Positions 22,454 to 29,946 of a DNA stretch of 49,515 nt are shown piece by piece (position 1 is the first letter of the stretch; each line of letters starts with the position of its first letter). A program made the position numbers and the translations under genes. The stretch is taken from IMG/VR virus record IMGVR_UViG_3300013093_004893, positions 1-49,515 of that record; one strand, 5' to 3'. The notes under the pieces are model-generated. The model was not told where the DNA came from, made no database searches, and saw only the letters and a list, made by a program, of their open reading frames with translations. The stretch is from a virus.

Positions 22454-23806
22454 TTATCGCTCTATTTTTGGCAGTTTTTTCAGTGCTGCAACTTCTTGAC
22501 GATAGATAGCACGAATTTTTTGCGGATCATTTAGAATGATGTTGTAGTCTGCAATAGTTGTAGTCAAATCGTCAATGTTCTTCAGTGTCTTATCATATGA
22601 ATCTCTCGCCCACCGATAACTTGGTAGTGCTGAAATCCTGTCAATTTGATCATGATCTACGTCAATTTTGGCACATATTGATCGAATTTTTTCTACAACT
22701 TCTGCAGCCGTTTGTGCACGAGGAAGCCATGCTGGCAATCCCTTATCATAACACTGTTTTAGTGCTAGATTCCAGTTAAGTTGATAAGTGGCATCACGGA
22801 TTAATTTTTGATATCTTACTGTGTAAAATCCAACTCGCCATTCAACAAAGTCTCTGATAAGAGATTCTGTAGAATCATATTGCCTGACGTTGTTGCCATC
22901 CCAGTCTAACACAACCAAACGCTGTGTAGTTTTACTGTTTAGTTTTAGAAATTCCAATGCTTTGGCCTCTGTCCAGCCAGTGATGGAACCTCGTTTAAAT
23001 CTTACTTCTACATGTATATCTTTGGTGCTGCGATCAACATATGTTTGGATTTTTTCTTCATCTTCTAGTTTATTCAGTTTTGCTTTAAATTTTTCCAAAC
23101 TTATATCTGGTGGTAGTTCTGTTACAATAATACTACTGCCATCTATTGTTGCTTTGCCTTTAAATTCATAGGCATTATCACCAATTCCTCTCACAGAACA
23201 GCCCAAGTATTCATAACAGGGCAGCAAATCAGGCAGAGTTTTCTTGTTGTCAATTGCAGCCAGTGTGGCATCAATTAAACTTGTTAGACTATGTGGTAGA
23301 ATTTCTGTGCTCCAACCAACAGCAATACCACTGACACCATTTAGTAAAACTATAGGTATAAGTGGTAAAAAATGCTTTGGTTCCAACACGCTTCCATCAT
23401 AATTTTCTTTCAGTGGTACAATGTCGTAATCTTGATAGACCAATGCGTCTGTATAAGAGTTTTTCTTTACATAGGTATAACGAGGAGCACCCCAGTCATC
23501 TGGTCCAACACGAGTTCCAAATGCTCCCACACCTGATAACAAAGGAACATTATTACAATATGGAGCAGCCATCAGGGATATTGTATCACATGCTGCCGCA
23601 TCGCCATGTACGTAAATATTTTCTGATATCATGCGACCAGCCAGAGAAATAGTTTTGATTTTTTCGTTTTGTGTTTTCATCACAAACAATACTTTGCGTT
23701 GCGAGTCTTTTAGTCCATCGCTGGCACTGGGTATCCCTCGCTTTTGGCAAACATAAATGGAGTACTCTCTGCTGCTGTCTTTTATAAAGTTGGTTGTATT
23801 GTTCAT
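22454..23806 (-). CDS. 52: T4 gp52-like type II topoisomerase, DNA-cleaving subunit
   Basis: 450 aa (T4 gp52 is 442). GyrA/ParC-like: IPSASDGLKDSQRKVLFVM at the start, the CAP/winged-helix region, and WGAPRYTYVKKNSYTD holding the catalytic Arg-Tyr pair (RYTYV). VLLNGVSGIAVGWSTEILPH is the conserved tower entry. No C-terminal beta-pinwheel, as in T4. It works with the 24167-26053 subunit. Confidence 0.93.
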   Translation of the reverse strand: MNNTTNFIKDSSREYSIYVCQKRGIPSASDGLKDSQRKVLFVMKTQNEKIKTISLAGRMISENIYVHGDAAACDTISLMAAPYCNNVPLLSGVGAFGTRVGPDDWGAPRYTYVKKNSYTDALVYQDYDIVPLKENYDGSVLEPKHFLPLIPIVLLNGVSGIAVGWSTEILPHSLTSLIDATLAAIDNKKTLPDLLPCYEYLGCSVRGIGDNAYEFKGKATIDGSSIIVTELPPDISLEKFKAKLNKLEDEEKIQTYVDRSTKDIHVEVRFKRGSITGWTEAKALEFLKLNSKTTQRLVVLDWDGNNVRQYDSTESLIRDFVEWRVGFYTVRYQKLIRDATYQLNWNLALKQCYDKGLPAWLPRAQTAAEVVEKIRSICAKIDVDHDQIDRISALPSYRWARDSYDKTLKNIDDLTTTIADYNIILNDPQKIRAIYRQEVAALKKLPKIER

Positions 23807-23870
23807 TGTATATAACTCGTTGTTGTTGTTTTCATTCAGATGTTAATTTATCATGCCATGAAATTTAATC

Positions 23871-24164
23871 TCATAAAACTACCCAAGTCATGTAAAACAG
23901 ACTCTTATCATGTTCTTTTTCAAAGAAAAATATCCCTACTCCACTTGGCGACACCAAATGCCCCCAAGGCTCTTGTCCCATATCAGGCATTTGGCAACCG
24001 TTCCACATCCACACAGTATCTTCGCAATGTTGTTCTATCCATTGCCGAAGTTTATACCGATTGATGTTGTCCAACGTTTCAGCAGACAGGTTAATGCCTG
24101 CAGATATGTCTGGTGCCAGCCACTTTGTATGGTCAAGTGATGTACAATATACAAATTTACCCAT
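23871..24164 (-). CDS. Small hypothetical protein (97 aa)
   Basis: 97 aa from the ATG at 24164, 2 nt past the stop of the gp39-like gene. Trp-rich; IEQHCEDTVWMWNGCQMPDM and GVGIFFFEKEHDKSLFYMTW suggest a small alpha/beta fold related in style to the 5160-5609 pair. Function unknown. Confidence 0.55.
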   Translation of the reverse strand: MGKFVYCTSLDHTKWLAPDISAGINLSAETLDNINRYKLRQWIEQHCEDTVWMWNGCQMPDMGQEPWGHLVSPSGVGIFFFEKEHDKSLFYMTWVVL

Positions 24165-24166
24165 GA

Positions 24167-26053
24167 TTAATCCAATCCTACCCAATGTTTTCTATCATCT
24201 GCTCGTGATTCATTAAAAATCAAATCCAATGCTTCTGCAAGATTGCCATCATCTGTCAATGGAATCAAGCGAGGATTTGTCAAACTGTGTACCCAGTCTA
24301 TTTCCTCTAAACTTCCCAAACCTTTGGCTCTAGTAGGTTTCGGAGCACCTCGCCAATCTTCTGGATTATAATTTTGATAATCATCAGCATACCAATAGTA
24401 TCTTTTTTTGCCTTTTTCCTGAATTATAAAAGGAGTTTGAAACACGTAAAAAACTGCTGGTAATTTTGGATCAAACAATTCTGGCCAATGTAGATAAAAG
24501 AAATTCACTAATAATGCCGTGATATTTGCACCATCTGGATCTTGGTCAGCAGCCAGATAGATTTTTCCATATCGCATTTCTTTTCTATCTGCTGGTTGTC
24601 CAAGACCAACACCAACAGCAGTCATGATATCTGCTATAATTTGATTTTCAATAACGGTTTTTGGTGATTCACCGCGAACATTAAGTATCTTTCCCCGAAG
24701 AGGTAAAGCCCCATGAATTTCTGGATCTCGCACTGCTGCTACCATGCTTTTAGCACTGTCCCCCTCACAAATCAACAGAATACAATTGCTGCGATTTCTA
24801 GCATTTGCATCTAGAAGTTTGGGAATTTTAGTTCGCAACAGTTTTCTATTCTTTTTGGCAATATCTGCGTCATCTTTCTTTTGAGTACGGGCAGCACAGC
24901 GAGCATAGATATTTTCAATCCAAGATTTATTGTTGCGGATTATATTTTTGAATGTGTTTTCATCATCCATACTTGCTCGGATGTATTTGTCCACTTCATC
25001 ATTTATCAATCTAGTCTTGGATTGACTGTCAAAGTTGGGAGCATGCATGGTAGTGGTATTGTATATTAGCATACCCTCAGCAATGTCACTTCTGTTGGGC
25101 ATCAAACCTCTGCGCTTACTCTCACGTTCCAGGGCTTTTAACATGCCACTGAAAAACAATCGTTTAAATGTATCAATATGTTGTCCACCGTTGAAGGCTG
25201 GTATGTCATTAACAGTGCTATGTAAAAACTCACCTTCTGTAGCAAAATCAGGAAGTAGATAGTATGTACTTGAAAAATTATCCTGACTAATAGAAATTAT
25301 CACAGGGGTTTGATTTGGGAACAGTGTCTTATCTACGCTCTTGCCAATTGTGATTTTTTCGCCATTGAAAGTAAATCGAATTTTTGGATGATTTGCTGCC
25401 ACTTCAAATATTCTGGCACGGACAAATTCGATTGGAATACTGGCGCGTGGAAATACAACAGAACTTAAAGTGAATTTTGTTTCAGTTCCAGATTTAGCAG
25501 AACTTTTGACGATATGAGGTTCACTGATGTCTAATTCTGGGAGTAAATCTGAACCTTCTCTAAATGTCTGTTGAAATCTTTTACCATCTCGCCTAATATC
25601 CACTGAGAATTCTTTAGAACAGGAAACAACAACACTGCTGCCAATACCATTTGTTCCACGAACTTCTTCACGCTTGCCAAAGTTTCTACCTGCCCTGCTT
25701 TGTGTTAGCGCAATTGTTGCCTTGTGCATACGTTCATTTTCGTCCCAGTCAATGGGAATGCCTCTACCATCATCAGCAACACCAAAAGTAAGAGTATCTG
25801 GATCATATGAGATATCAATTTTTGTTCCGTGTCCGTGCCCAACGACTTCATCAAGACTGTTATCAAAAATTTCTCTAAATGCACAATAAGCTGCAGGAGT
25901 CCAAGAAACTTCTTGTGCTGCTAATTTTTTACCATCCCAGTTTATCACAGTCTGCGTGTGAATATTTCTGCTGCCTAGATACATCTCTGTTCGTAGTCGG
26001 TGGTGTTGAAAATCAGTGAGTTTTACAATTTCTTCAGTGGATTTTTTGGTCAT
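24167..26053 (-). CDS. 39: T4 gp39/60-like type II topoisomerase, ATPase subunit
   Basis: 628 aa, single chain carrying the parts that T4 splits between gp39 and gp60. GHKL ATPase: AFREIFDNSLDEVVGHGHG, VADDGRGIPIDW and GTNGIGSSVV. Transducer follows. TOPRIM: LLICEGDSAKSMVAAVRDP and the metal motif DQDPDGANI. The preferred TilS-like Shine-Dalgarno is absent; only a weak purine run lies upstream. The gene follows a strong terminator, so it starts its own transcript; TTGACA-N18-CATAGT near 26084-26113 may be its promoter. Confidence 0.94.
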   Translation of the reverse strand: MTKKSTEEIVKLTDFQHHRLRTEMYLGSRNIHTQTVINWDGKKLAAQEVSWTPAAYCAFREIFDNSLDEVVGHGHGTKIDISYDPDTLTFGVADDGRGIPIDWDENERMHKATIALTQSRAGRNFGKREEVRGTNGIGSSVVVSCSKEFSVDIRRDGKRFQQTFREGSDLLPELDISEPHIVKSSAKSGTETKFTLSSVVFPRASIPIEFVRARIFEVAANHPKIRFTFNGEKITIGKSVDKTLFPNQTPVIISISQDNFSSTYYLLPDFATEGEFLHSTVNDIPAFNGGQHIDTFKRLFFSGMLKALERESKRRGLMPNRSDIAEGMLIYNTTTMHAPNFDSQSKTRLINDEVDKYIRASMDDENTFKNIIRNNKSWIENIYARCAARTQKKDDADIAKKNRKLLRTKIPKLLDANARNRSNCILLICEGDSAKSMVAAVRDPEIHGALPLRGKILNVRGESPKTVIENQIIADIMTAVGVGLGQPADRKEMRYGKIYLAADQDPDGANITALLVNFFYLHWPELFDPKLPAVFYVFQTPFIIQEKGKKRYYWYADDYQNYNPEDWRGAPKPTRAKGLGSLEEIDWVHSLTNPRLIPLTDDGNLAEALDLIFNESRADDRKHWVGLD

Positions 26054-26125
26054 TTGCTTTATCTGTAGGGTTGTTTAATGTACTACTATGGTAAATTTTA
26101 AGCATTATTGTCAAGGTTGTAAAAA

Positions 26126-26150
26126 AATAGAGGGTGCATTACCCTCTATT
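26126..26150. terminator. Strong bidirectional terminator
   Basis: AATAGAGGGT / ACCCTCTATT, 10-bp perfect stem with 5-nt loop, flanked by A7 on one side and T5 on the other. Confidence 0.85.
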
Positions 26151-26346
26151 TTTATAATTTTACGTTTTACTTATTAGATATATAGAATTTTATTTTTATC
26201 AGAAGTTCTAACGCACAGATGGCGTTGACTCTGACGCCATTATTATAGAAAATTAACAATCAACAATTTTATTTAGTTTTTTACAATATAGTCTTGATTA
26301 AGTGAAATAATATAGAGCCCTTTAAGGTGGTGCTCATACCTATTTA
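26151..26346. other. Non-coding stretch with two hairpins
   Basis: Minus-strand hairpins TGGCGT/ACGCCA (near 26221-26240) and GAGC/GCTC (near 26315-26336) lie between the 26347-26595 gene and the terminator. It may be a structured 3' UTR; nothing else recognised. Confidence 0.4.
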
Positions 26347-26595
26347 TTAAAATTTACGGCTTACAAAACTATTGAGTTCTGCAGCAAGTTTCATAATTTT
26401 TTCATCAGTGGGTGCATCTGGTAATTCTGGATACTGCAATGGTCCACCAGAACCAGCAACACGTTCGCTATAATAGCGAACATTTTCTTCAAATTGCCTT
26501 TCTTGTGTTTGACGTTTGGCATACCACTCCTCCATGAGGAGCTCTTTGGCCATTGCAAGTAAATCAAAGCGTAGTTGAAATGGACTATTATCCAT
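26347..26595 (-). CDS. Small conserved phage protein (82 aa)
   Basis: 82 aa from the ATG at 26595 (AAGGA, 7-nt spacing). FQLRFDLLAMAKELLMEEWY and PTDEKIMKLAAELNSFVS are two helices resembling a small conserved unknown found in T4-like marine phages. Function unknown. Confidence 0.6.
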   Translation of the reverse strand: MDNSPFQLRFDLLAMAKELLMEEWYAKRQTQERQFEENVRYYSERVAGSGGPLQYPELPDAPTDEKIMKLAAELNSFVSRKF

Positions 26596-26650
26596 GATAT
26601 TTTCCTTTCTGTGTTTGTGTGTGTTGTGGCAAATTATGTGCCACATTTAA

Positions 26651-26679
26651 AAGATAATATATAGATTTGAAAAAGTCAA
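26651..26679 (-). promoter_or_regulatory. sigma70-type promoter of the 82-aa gene
   Basis: TTGACT (26674-26679), 17-nt spacer, TATCTT (26651-26656). Confidence 0.5.
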
Positions 26680-26740
26680 AATATACAGGTGAAATTGAGT
26701 CCGTTCTGTTTCTAGGTGGAACCCATACCCAATGAGGTTA

Positions 26741-26782
26741 TGCCGCTAGGGCAGTTTCCTCAAATGCAACATTATCGTTGGC
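26741..26782 (-). other. tmRNA proteolysis tag reading frame (ANDNVAFEETALAA)
   Basis: Fourteen codons from GCC (resume codon) to GCA, then TAA. Starts AND and ends ALAA like bacterial ssrA tags. The C-terminal LAA is the ClpX-recognised degron; this genome also carries clpX. Confidence 0.9.
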
Positions 26783-26883
26783 ATTTATAGTTTTTGAACT
26801 GATTGTGAGTCGTATCTTACTCATTGCCTACCTCAACCCTTACCACAGCTGATCGAACCTAGTCACCCCCATCATAAGCACAC

Positions 26884-26947
26884 AATACCAAAGTAAATTT
26901 ACACGGAATACCAAAGTAAATTTACACGGAATACCAAAGTAAATTTA
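26884..26947. repeat. Tandem 23-bp repeat (2.8 copies) in the tmRNA intervening segment
   Basis: Unit AATACCAAAGTAAATTTAC + ACGG at 26884-26906, 26907-26929 and a partial third copy 26930-26947. Each full unit contains the 10-bp palindrome GTAAATTTAC. The segment is expected to be removed when the two-piece tmRNA matures. Confidence 0.85.
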
Positions 26948-27018
26948 TGCTCTTATGGTGGAGCGGGCGGGGCACTGCCCCCCGCGTCCAGTCAATTGTT
27001 CTTTTTCCTTCATACAAT

Positions 27019-27026
27019 CATAAATA
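27019..27026 (+). promoter_or_regulatory. T4-like late promoter octamer CATAAATA (GIY-YIG gene)
   Basis: Lies in the 5' arm of a long RNA stem whose 3' arm ends at the Shine-Dalgarno AAGGG of the GIY-YIG gene. Confidence 0.5.
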
Positions 27027-27097
27027 GTAGAGTAAGGTGTTAGCGGTAACTAACACCAACCCCGGGGTTACTCGGGACTGTCCTCTACTGTATTTAT
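27020..27097. other. Three-way-junction-like inverted repeats
   Basis: Outer stem ATAAATA-GTAGAG (27020-27032) with CTCTAC-TG-TATTTAT (27084-27097). Inner hairpins GGTGTTA/TAACACC (27036-27057) and the palindrome AACCCCGGGGTT (27058-27069). On the minus strand the hairpin loop GTTAC can pair with GTAAC (pseudoknot). It serves either the tmRNA acceptor piece or the endonuclease leader. Confidence 0.6.
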
Positions 27098-27098
27098 A
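27091..27098 (-). promoter_or_regulatory. T4-like late promoter octamer TATAAATA (tmRNA)
   Basis: Exact consensus on the minus strand; predicted +1 near 27085, just ahead of the tmRNA acceptor piece. Confidence 0.5.
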
Positions 27099-27111
27099 AG
27101 GGTTACACACT

Positions 27112-27864
27112 ATGTTTTATATTATATACAAAACAATCAATCTTGTCAACAATAAATTTTATATTGGCAAACATCGCCAAACTATTGATCCGTATCAATT
27201 TGACGGTTATTATGGATCCGGTTCCCAGATAATCAATGCTGTAAAAAAGTATGGCAAAGATAATTTCGTTAGGGAAACTTTGTTTGTGTTTGAAAATGAA
27301 TCTGAATGTTTGCTCAAAGAAGAAGAAACAGTAGCACCGCACCTGGGTAAATCATATTGTTATAATATGCGGTCAGGTGGTATAGGTGGGTTTGAACACA
27401 TAAATTCTATACCAAAAGAAGATAGACCAAATATTAAGGCATATCGTCAAAAAGTTGATTCAGGTGAGATTGTAGTAGGCGGAACTCAAAATTGGACCGA
27501 AGAAACTTACAATAAAGTTAGGCAAACAGGTTGGTCTAAATTAGTAGAAATGGGATTGTTAAATCCTAATACTTGGGAAAATCTAACGGAAGATCAAAGA
27601 AAAGAAAGATCCGAAAACTTATCTAAAAAAGTTTCTGGTAGCAACAATGGTTCTTATGGAACAAAGTTCTACTACAACCTAACAACAAAAGAAAAGAAGC
27701 GATTCGGACCCAAAGATGTTATTCCCAACGGATGGGTAAGTTCTGTAGATTATTTTGAATCAAAGAAAAAGACCCACTGGTATAACAACGGGTCTAAAAG
27801 TTATTTGTTAAAAATAGGTGATCCTAAAATTCAGCAGTTGGGGCTGGTCAAAGGAAGATTGTAA
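27112..27864 (+). CDS. GIY-YIG homing endonuclease
   Basis: 250 aa, plus strand between minus-strand genes. GIY-YIG domain at the N-terminus: FYIIYKTINLVNNKFYIGKH, then GYYGSGSQIINAVKKYGKDN and FETL-like strand, ending SYCYNMRSGGIGGF. The C-terminus has a W-Y-N-N-G unit (THWYNNGSKSYLLKIGD, LGLVKGRL) almost identical in style to the repeats of the HNH protein at 38881-39972. Seg/I-TevI-type enzymes act as free-standing mobile genes. It is divergent from the tmRNA gene. Confidence 0.88.
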   Translation: MFYIIYKTINLVNNKFYIGKHRQTIDPYQFDGYYGSGSQIINAVKKYGKDNFVRETLFVFENESECLLKEEETVAPHLGKSYCYNMRSGGIGGFEHINSIPKEDRPNIKAYRQKVDSGEIVVGGTQNWTEETYNKVRQTGWSKLVEMGLLNPNTWENLTEDQRKERSENLSKKVSGSNNGSYGTKFYYNLTTKEKKRFGPKDVIPNGWVSSVDYFESKKKTHWYNNGSKSYLLKIGDPKIQQLGLVKGRL

Positions 27865-27894
27865 TACCTTTGTCGAACCAAAGTCCAGGATTAG

Positions 27895-28206
27895 TTAAAC
27901 ATTTCCTAATCCAACTCTACTATAACCCAACTTGGATTTAATCTCTTTACGGTCCCGATTCTTCTCTGGTTTCCACGCCCGTGGATCGACAGTTTCACCA
28001 GTTAGTTCATAACGAAAGTCTGGATCGTAAACCATATATCCCAGTTTGTTCCATTTGATTACTCCGTTGTCAAATAGAAAGATACAACCACGACACATAC
28101 AAAAACTGGCACCATTATCGCTCATCACATTACCATTGACCGTGCCCGCATACTTGACTACATTGCCCTGGTGCATTTCTCTAAGTGCTTGGTAATAATC
28201 AATCAT
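27895..28206 (-). CDS. Small hypothetical protein (103 aa)
   Basis: 103 aa. MIDYYQALREMHQGNVVKYA then FCMCRGCIFLFDNGVIKWN and WKPEK resemble small phage proteins of the DUF2829 kind (bALRxLKxGxxVxRxxW). Stop and start overlap the preceding gene by 4 nt. Function unknown. Confidence 0.55.
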   Translation of the reverse strand: MIDYYQALREMHQGNVVKYAGTVNGNVMSDNGASFCMCRGCIFLFDNGVIKWNKLGYMVYDPDFRYELTGETVDPRAWKPEKNRDRKEIKSKLGYSRVGLGNV

Positions 28207-28433
28207 TCTTCGACTCCAAACACAAACTTGATACGGTTGGCAACTACCTTACCATCATATCGTGTGTCGTTAGCAACATCTAAACATTCATTGATGATTA
28301 GTTCTGCGAATTTTTCTAAACGGATCTTATCCCATTCTTGAATTTTGAATCCATCTTTGGGATCAAATTGATATATCTTATCAGCAGATAAGTTAGCCTG
28401 TTCGGTAAGTTGTTTTATCTTCTGTTCGTTCAT
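28203..28433 (-). CDS. Small conserved phage protein (76 aa)
   Basis: 76 aa: MNEQKIKQLTEQANLSADK, then LEKFAELIINECLDVANDTR, ending KFVFGVEE. The pattern EKFAELIxxEC is frequent in small phage early proteins of unknown function. It has a strong promoter with a dyad operator and a ~70-nt leader. Confidence 0.65.
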   Translation of the reverse strand: MNEQKIKQLTEQANLSADKIYQFDPKDGFKIQEWDKIRLEKFAELIINECLDVANDTRYDGKVVANRIKFVFGVEE

Positions 28434-28446
28434 AGTGGTCTTTGCG

Positions 28447-28478
28447 GTGTTCTACCCTTGCGTCCAGAACACTTTTTT
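28447..28478 (+). terminator. Hairpin with T-run (plus strand)
   Basis: GTGTTCT / AGAACAC, 7 bp, 12-nt loop, followed by six T on the plus strand. It also lies in the leader of the 28203-28433 gene on the minus strand. Confidence 0.6.
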
Positions 28479-28504
28479 CTCTGCTTCATACAGCAATAAC
28501 TTCA

Positions 28505-28533
28505 ATTGTACAATATTTACCGTACAATGTCAA
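28505..28533 (-). promoter_or_regulatory. sigma70-type promoter with dyad operator
   Basis: TTGACA (28528-28533), 17-nt spacer, TACAAT (28505-28510). Inverted repeat ATTGTAC-N10-GTACAAT spans the spacer and -10. Confidence 0.7.
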
Positions 28534-28535
28534 CT

Positions 28536-28856
28536 TTAATTTGGAACTAGTACGATTTTGGTTGTATTAGTCTGTGGATCAATCATTTGTTGCCAATGGT
28601 ATCCCGCTGGAGGAGCCTGAACATATGGCTGTGGCTGTGTATAGATTACAGGTGGTTGTTGAACAATGACTGGGGATGGTTCGTAATAGTGCGGACGACT
28701 TAACTCGTATCCAATTACTCCGCCAATCAATGCTGGTGCTACCCAATTACATCCGTAGCATCCTCCACGATATCCTCTAAATCCTTCATGTGCCTGTACA
28801 GTACAAGCACCCATTCCAGCACCAATTAATAAAAATGATAACAATAACTTTTTCAT
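28536..28856 (-). CDS. Exported Gly/Pro/Tyr-rich protein
   Basis: 106 aa with GGAG 7 nt before the ATG. Signal peptide MKKLLLSFLLIGAGMGACTV (possible lipobox GMGAC), a short hydrophobic Gly segment (ALIGGVIGYELSRP), then a Pro/Gln/Tyr-rich tail (PPVIYTQPQPYVQAPPAGYH). This layout occurs in small bacterial envelope proteins. Role unknown. Confidence 0.6.
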   Translation of the reverse strand: MKKLLLSFLLIGAGMGACTVQAHEGFRGYRGGCYGCNWVAPALIGGVIGYELSRPHYYEPSPVIVQQPPVIYTQPQPYVQAPPAGYHWQQMIDPQTNTTKIVLVPN

Positions 28857-28906
28857 AATAAATCTCCAAAAATGGATTAATCATTGACGGAATCCAAAAA
28901 GCATGA

Positions 28907-29509
28907 ACGGGATCCGCCAGATGCTGAAACATGCCTTTGAGATTGTGTAATATGGGCTCACCTTTCATTTCAATGCGTCCTGCATTAATATGAAATTTCA
29001 ACTTTCTTCCAATGGAATCTGCAAATTGGACAGCACAAATTGCTTGAAGTAAATGATTTTTAAGGGGGCGTATGGCTCCAAAACATGATATATTAATATA
29101 TTCATTGCTGGGATTGAACTTTTTATATTTGTATTCCTGCGGATAAAAGTTGGGCATGTAAATGATACGTTGGGCTGTTTCTGCATTAGACCACCCATAT
29201 ACTTGTTGTAGATAAAACCGTGTCTCATCCATCATGCGGGGTGCATTAACACCTATTATGATATTGGGAAATCGTGCATAATCGCCAATCCAATCCATGG
29301 CAATACCTTCACTGGCAATAAAAGGCATTTCGCTGTGCAGACGTATAATCCAAGTTACGTTTGGATGCAGTTTTGATAAGATTTCAAATTTACTAGGTAC
29401 CACCCAAAGTGCTTCAATGACCACATGTGTAGGTTGGTATGCACGTACTTCTCTATCAATGCAGTTGTTGTCAATGGCAACAAACATTTTGCTTTCAACA
29501 CCAGCACGG
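28907..29509 (-). pseudogene. Glycosyltransferase gene fragment (partial copy of 32030-33085)
   Basis: About 200 codons stay open and match the middle of the full-length gene closely, from AGVESKMFVAIDNNCIDREV to GMFQHLAD. The first ~45 and last ~100 residues of the full protein are missing, and both ends run into unrelated sequence. The longest ORF here (28786-29487) continues past the homology into the next gene region. It may still make a truncated protein. Confidence 0.8.
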
Positions 29510-29579
29510 CAAATGTGTGCTTGATACGTTTGTCAATTTCGCACAGTTGTTCTTCTACCATTTCCATGTCAGTTTGCAT
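29355..29579 (-). CDS. Small early gene broken by the glycosyltransferase fragment
   Basis: The start has a promoter and GGAG, like its neighbours. About the first 23 residues (MQTDMEMVEEQLCEIDKRIK...) look like a normal early protein. From about 29509 the frame runs out of phase through the glycosyltransferase fragment, giving a 74-aa chimera. Probably a truncated gene. Confidence 0.5.
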   Translation of the reverse strand: MQTDMEMVEEQLCEIDKRIKHTFAVLVLKAKCLLPLTTTALIEKYVHTNLHMWSLKHFGWYLVNLKSYQNCIQT

Positions 29580-29606
29580 GGTATCGTGCTCCGTTGTTGC
29601 GTGCTA

Positions 29607-29634
29607 ATATTAGCAGATATTTTACAGTTGTCAA
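29607..29634 (-). promoter_or_regulatory. Early promoter A
   Basis: TTGACA (29629-29634), 16 nt, TAATAT (29607-29612). The TGA in the -35 is the stop of the 55-aa gene. Confidence 0.8.
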
Positions 29635-29798
29635 CCAGCAATATTTTGCGCTAGATACTGTTGACGAGCCCACTTGTCCAGTTCTCGGATTTCCTGATTG
29701 TATTCTTCATCAGTGATTGCACCCTTGAGCAGCTGGCTATCCAAGCTGTTCATGTGACGCTCAACAACCTGTTCAATTTGATCTTCAGTCATAGTCAT
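29631..29798 (-). CDS. Small SHOCT-like early protein (55 aa)
   Basis: 55 aa: begins MTMTEDQIEQVVERHMNSLD and continues LLKGAITDEEYNQEIRELDK, which resembles a SHOCT motif (L-x-x-G-x-I-x-x-x-E-Y). Own promoter (29826-29853) and GGAG. The stop TGA is part of the -35 box of the next promoter. Confidence 0.7.
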   Translation of the reverse strand: MTMTEDQIEQVVERHMNSLDSQLLKGAITDEEYNQEIRELDKWARQQYLAQNIAG

Positions 29799-29825
29799 TG
29801 CAGTGTGCTCCGTTGTTGTCTGTGT

Positions 29826-29853
29826 ATATTAGTTGAATTTGCGCTGTTGTCAA
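29826..29853 (-). promoter_or_regulatory. Early promoter B
   Basis: TTGACA (29848-29853), 16 nt, TAATAT (29826-29831). Confidence 0.8.
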
Positions 29854-29915
29854 CCGAAAACATAGTGCAAGCTGATTACCAGCATGTAGATCATGCCCGA
29901 CAGCACAACAGCCAT
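29850..29915 (-). CDS. Possible 21-aa membrane peptide
   Basis: MAVVLSGMIYMLVISLHYVF-G, almost entirely hydrophobic. Its TGA sits in the -35 of promoter B exactly as for the other cassette genes, which is the main support. No Shine-Dalgarno precedes this ATG; translation might start further upstream, after the AGGAGG at the end of the preceding gene. Confidence 0.3.
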   Translation of the reverse strand: MAVVLSGMIYMLVISLHYVFG

Positions 29916-29946
29916 GGCTATGCCGCGGGCAGCATTGAGATCGTCG

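Larger units (their letters stand above)
26710..27085 (-). ncRNA. ssrA: tmRNA gene, circularly permuted (two-piece)
   Basis: Read on the minus strand, the acceptor piece comes first: a structured 5' part, then GGACGCGGG...CCCGCC and CCGCTCC-ACCA with the CCA end at 26956, closely matching the E. coli tmRNA 3' end (GGACGCGGGTTCAACTCCCG). An intervening segment follows. The coding piece starts near 26869 with GGGGTGACTAGGTTCGAT, like the E. coli 5' end. GGGGUG can pair with CGCUCC of the acceptor strand. The tag frame is 26782-26741 plus TAA at 26738-26740 and encodes ANDNVAFEETALAA, the normal AND...LAA form. A TGAGG/CCTCA hairpin (26733-26762) holds the tag end. The T-loop (GGCAGTG) is atypical. 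End points are approximate. Confidence 0.88.

Noticed and set aside
26884-26947. CRISPR-like array
   Set aside because: Units are joined head to tail without spacers and lie in the tmRNA intervening segment.
28786-29487. 233-aa ORF as an intact glycosyltransferase
   Set aside because: It lacks both ends of the family and its last ~30 residues read antiphase through the signal-peptide gene; treated as a fragment.
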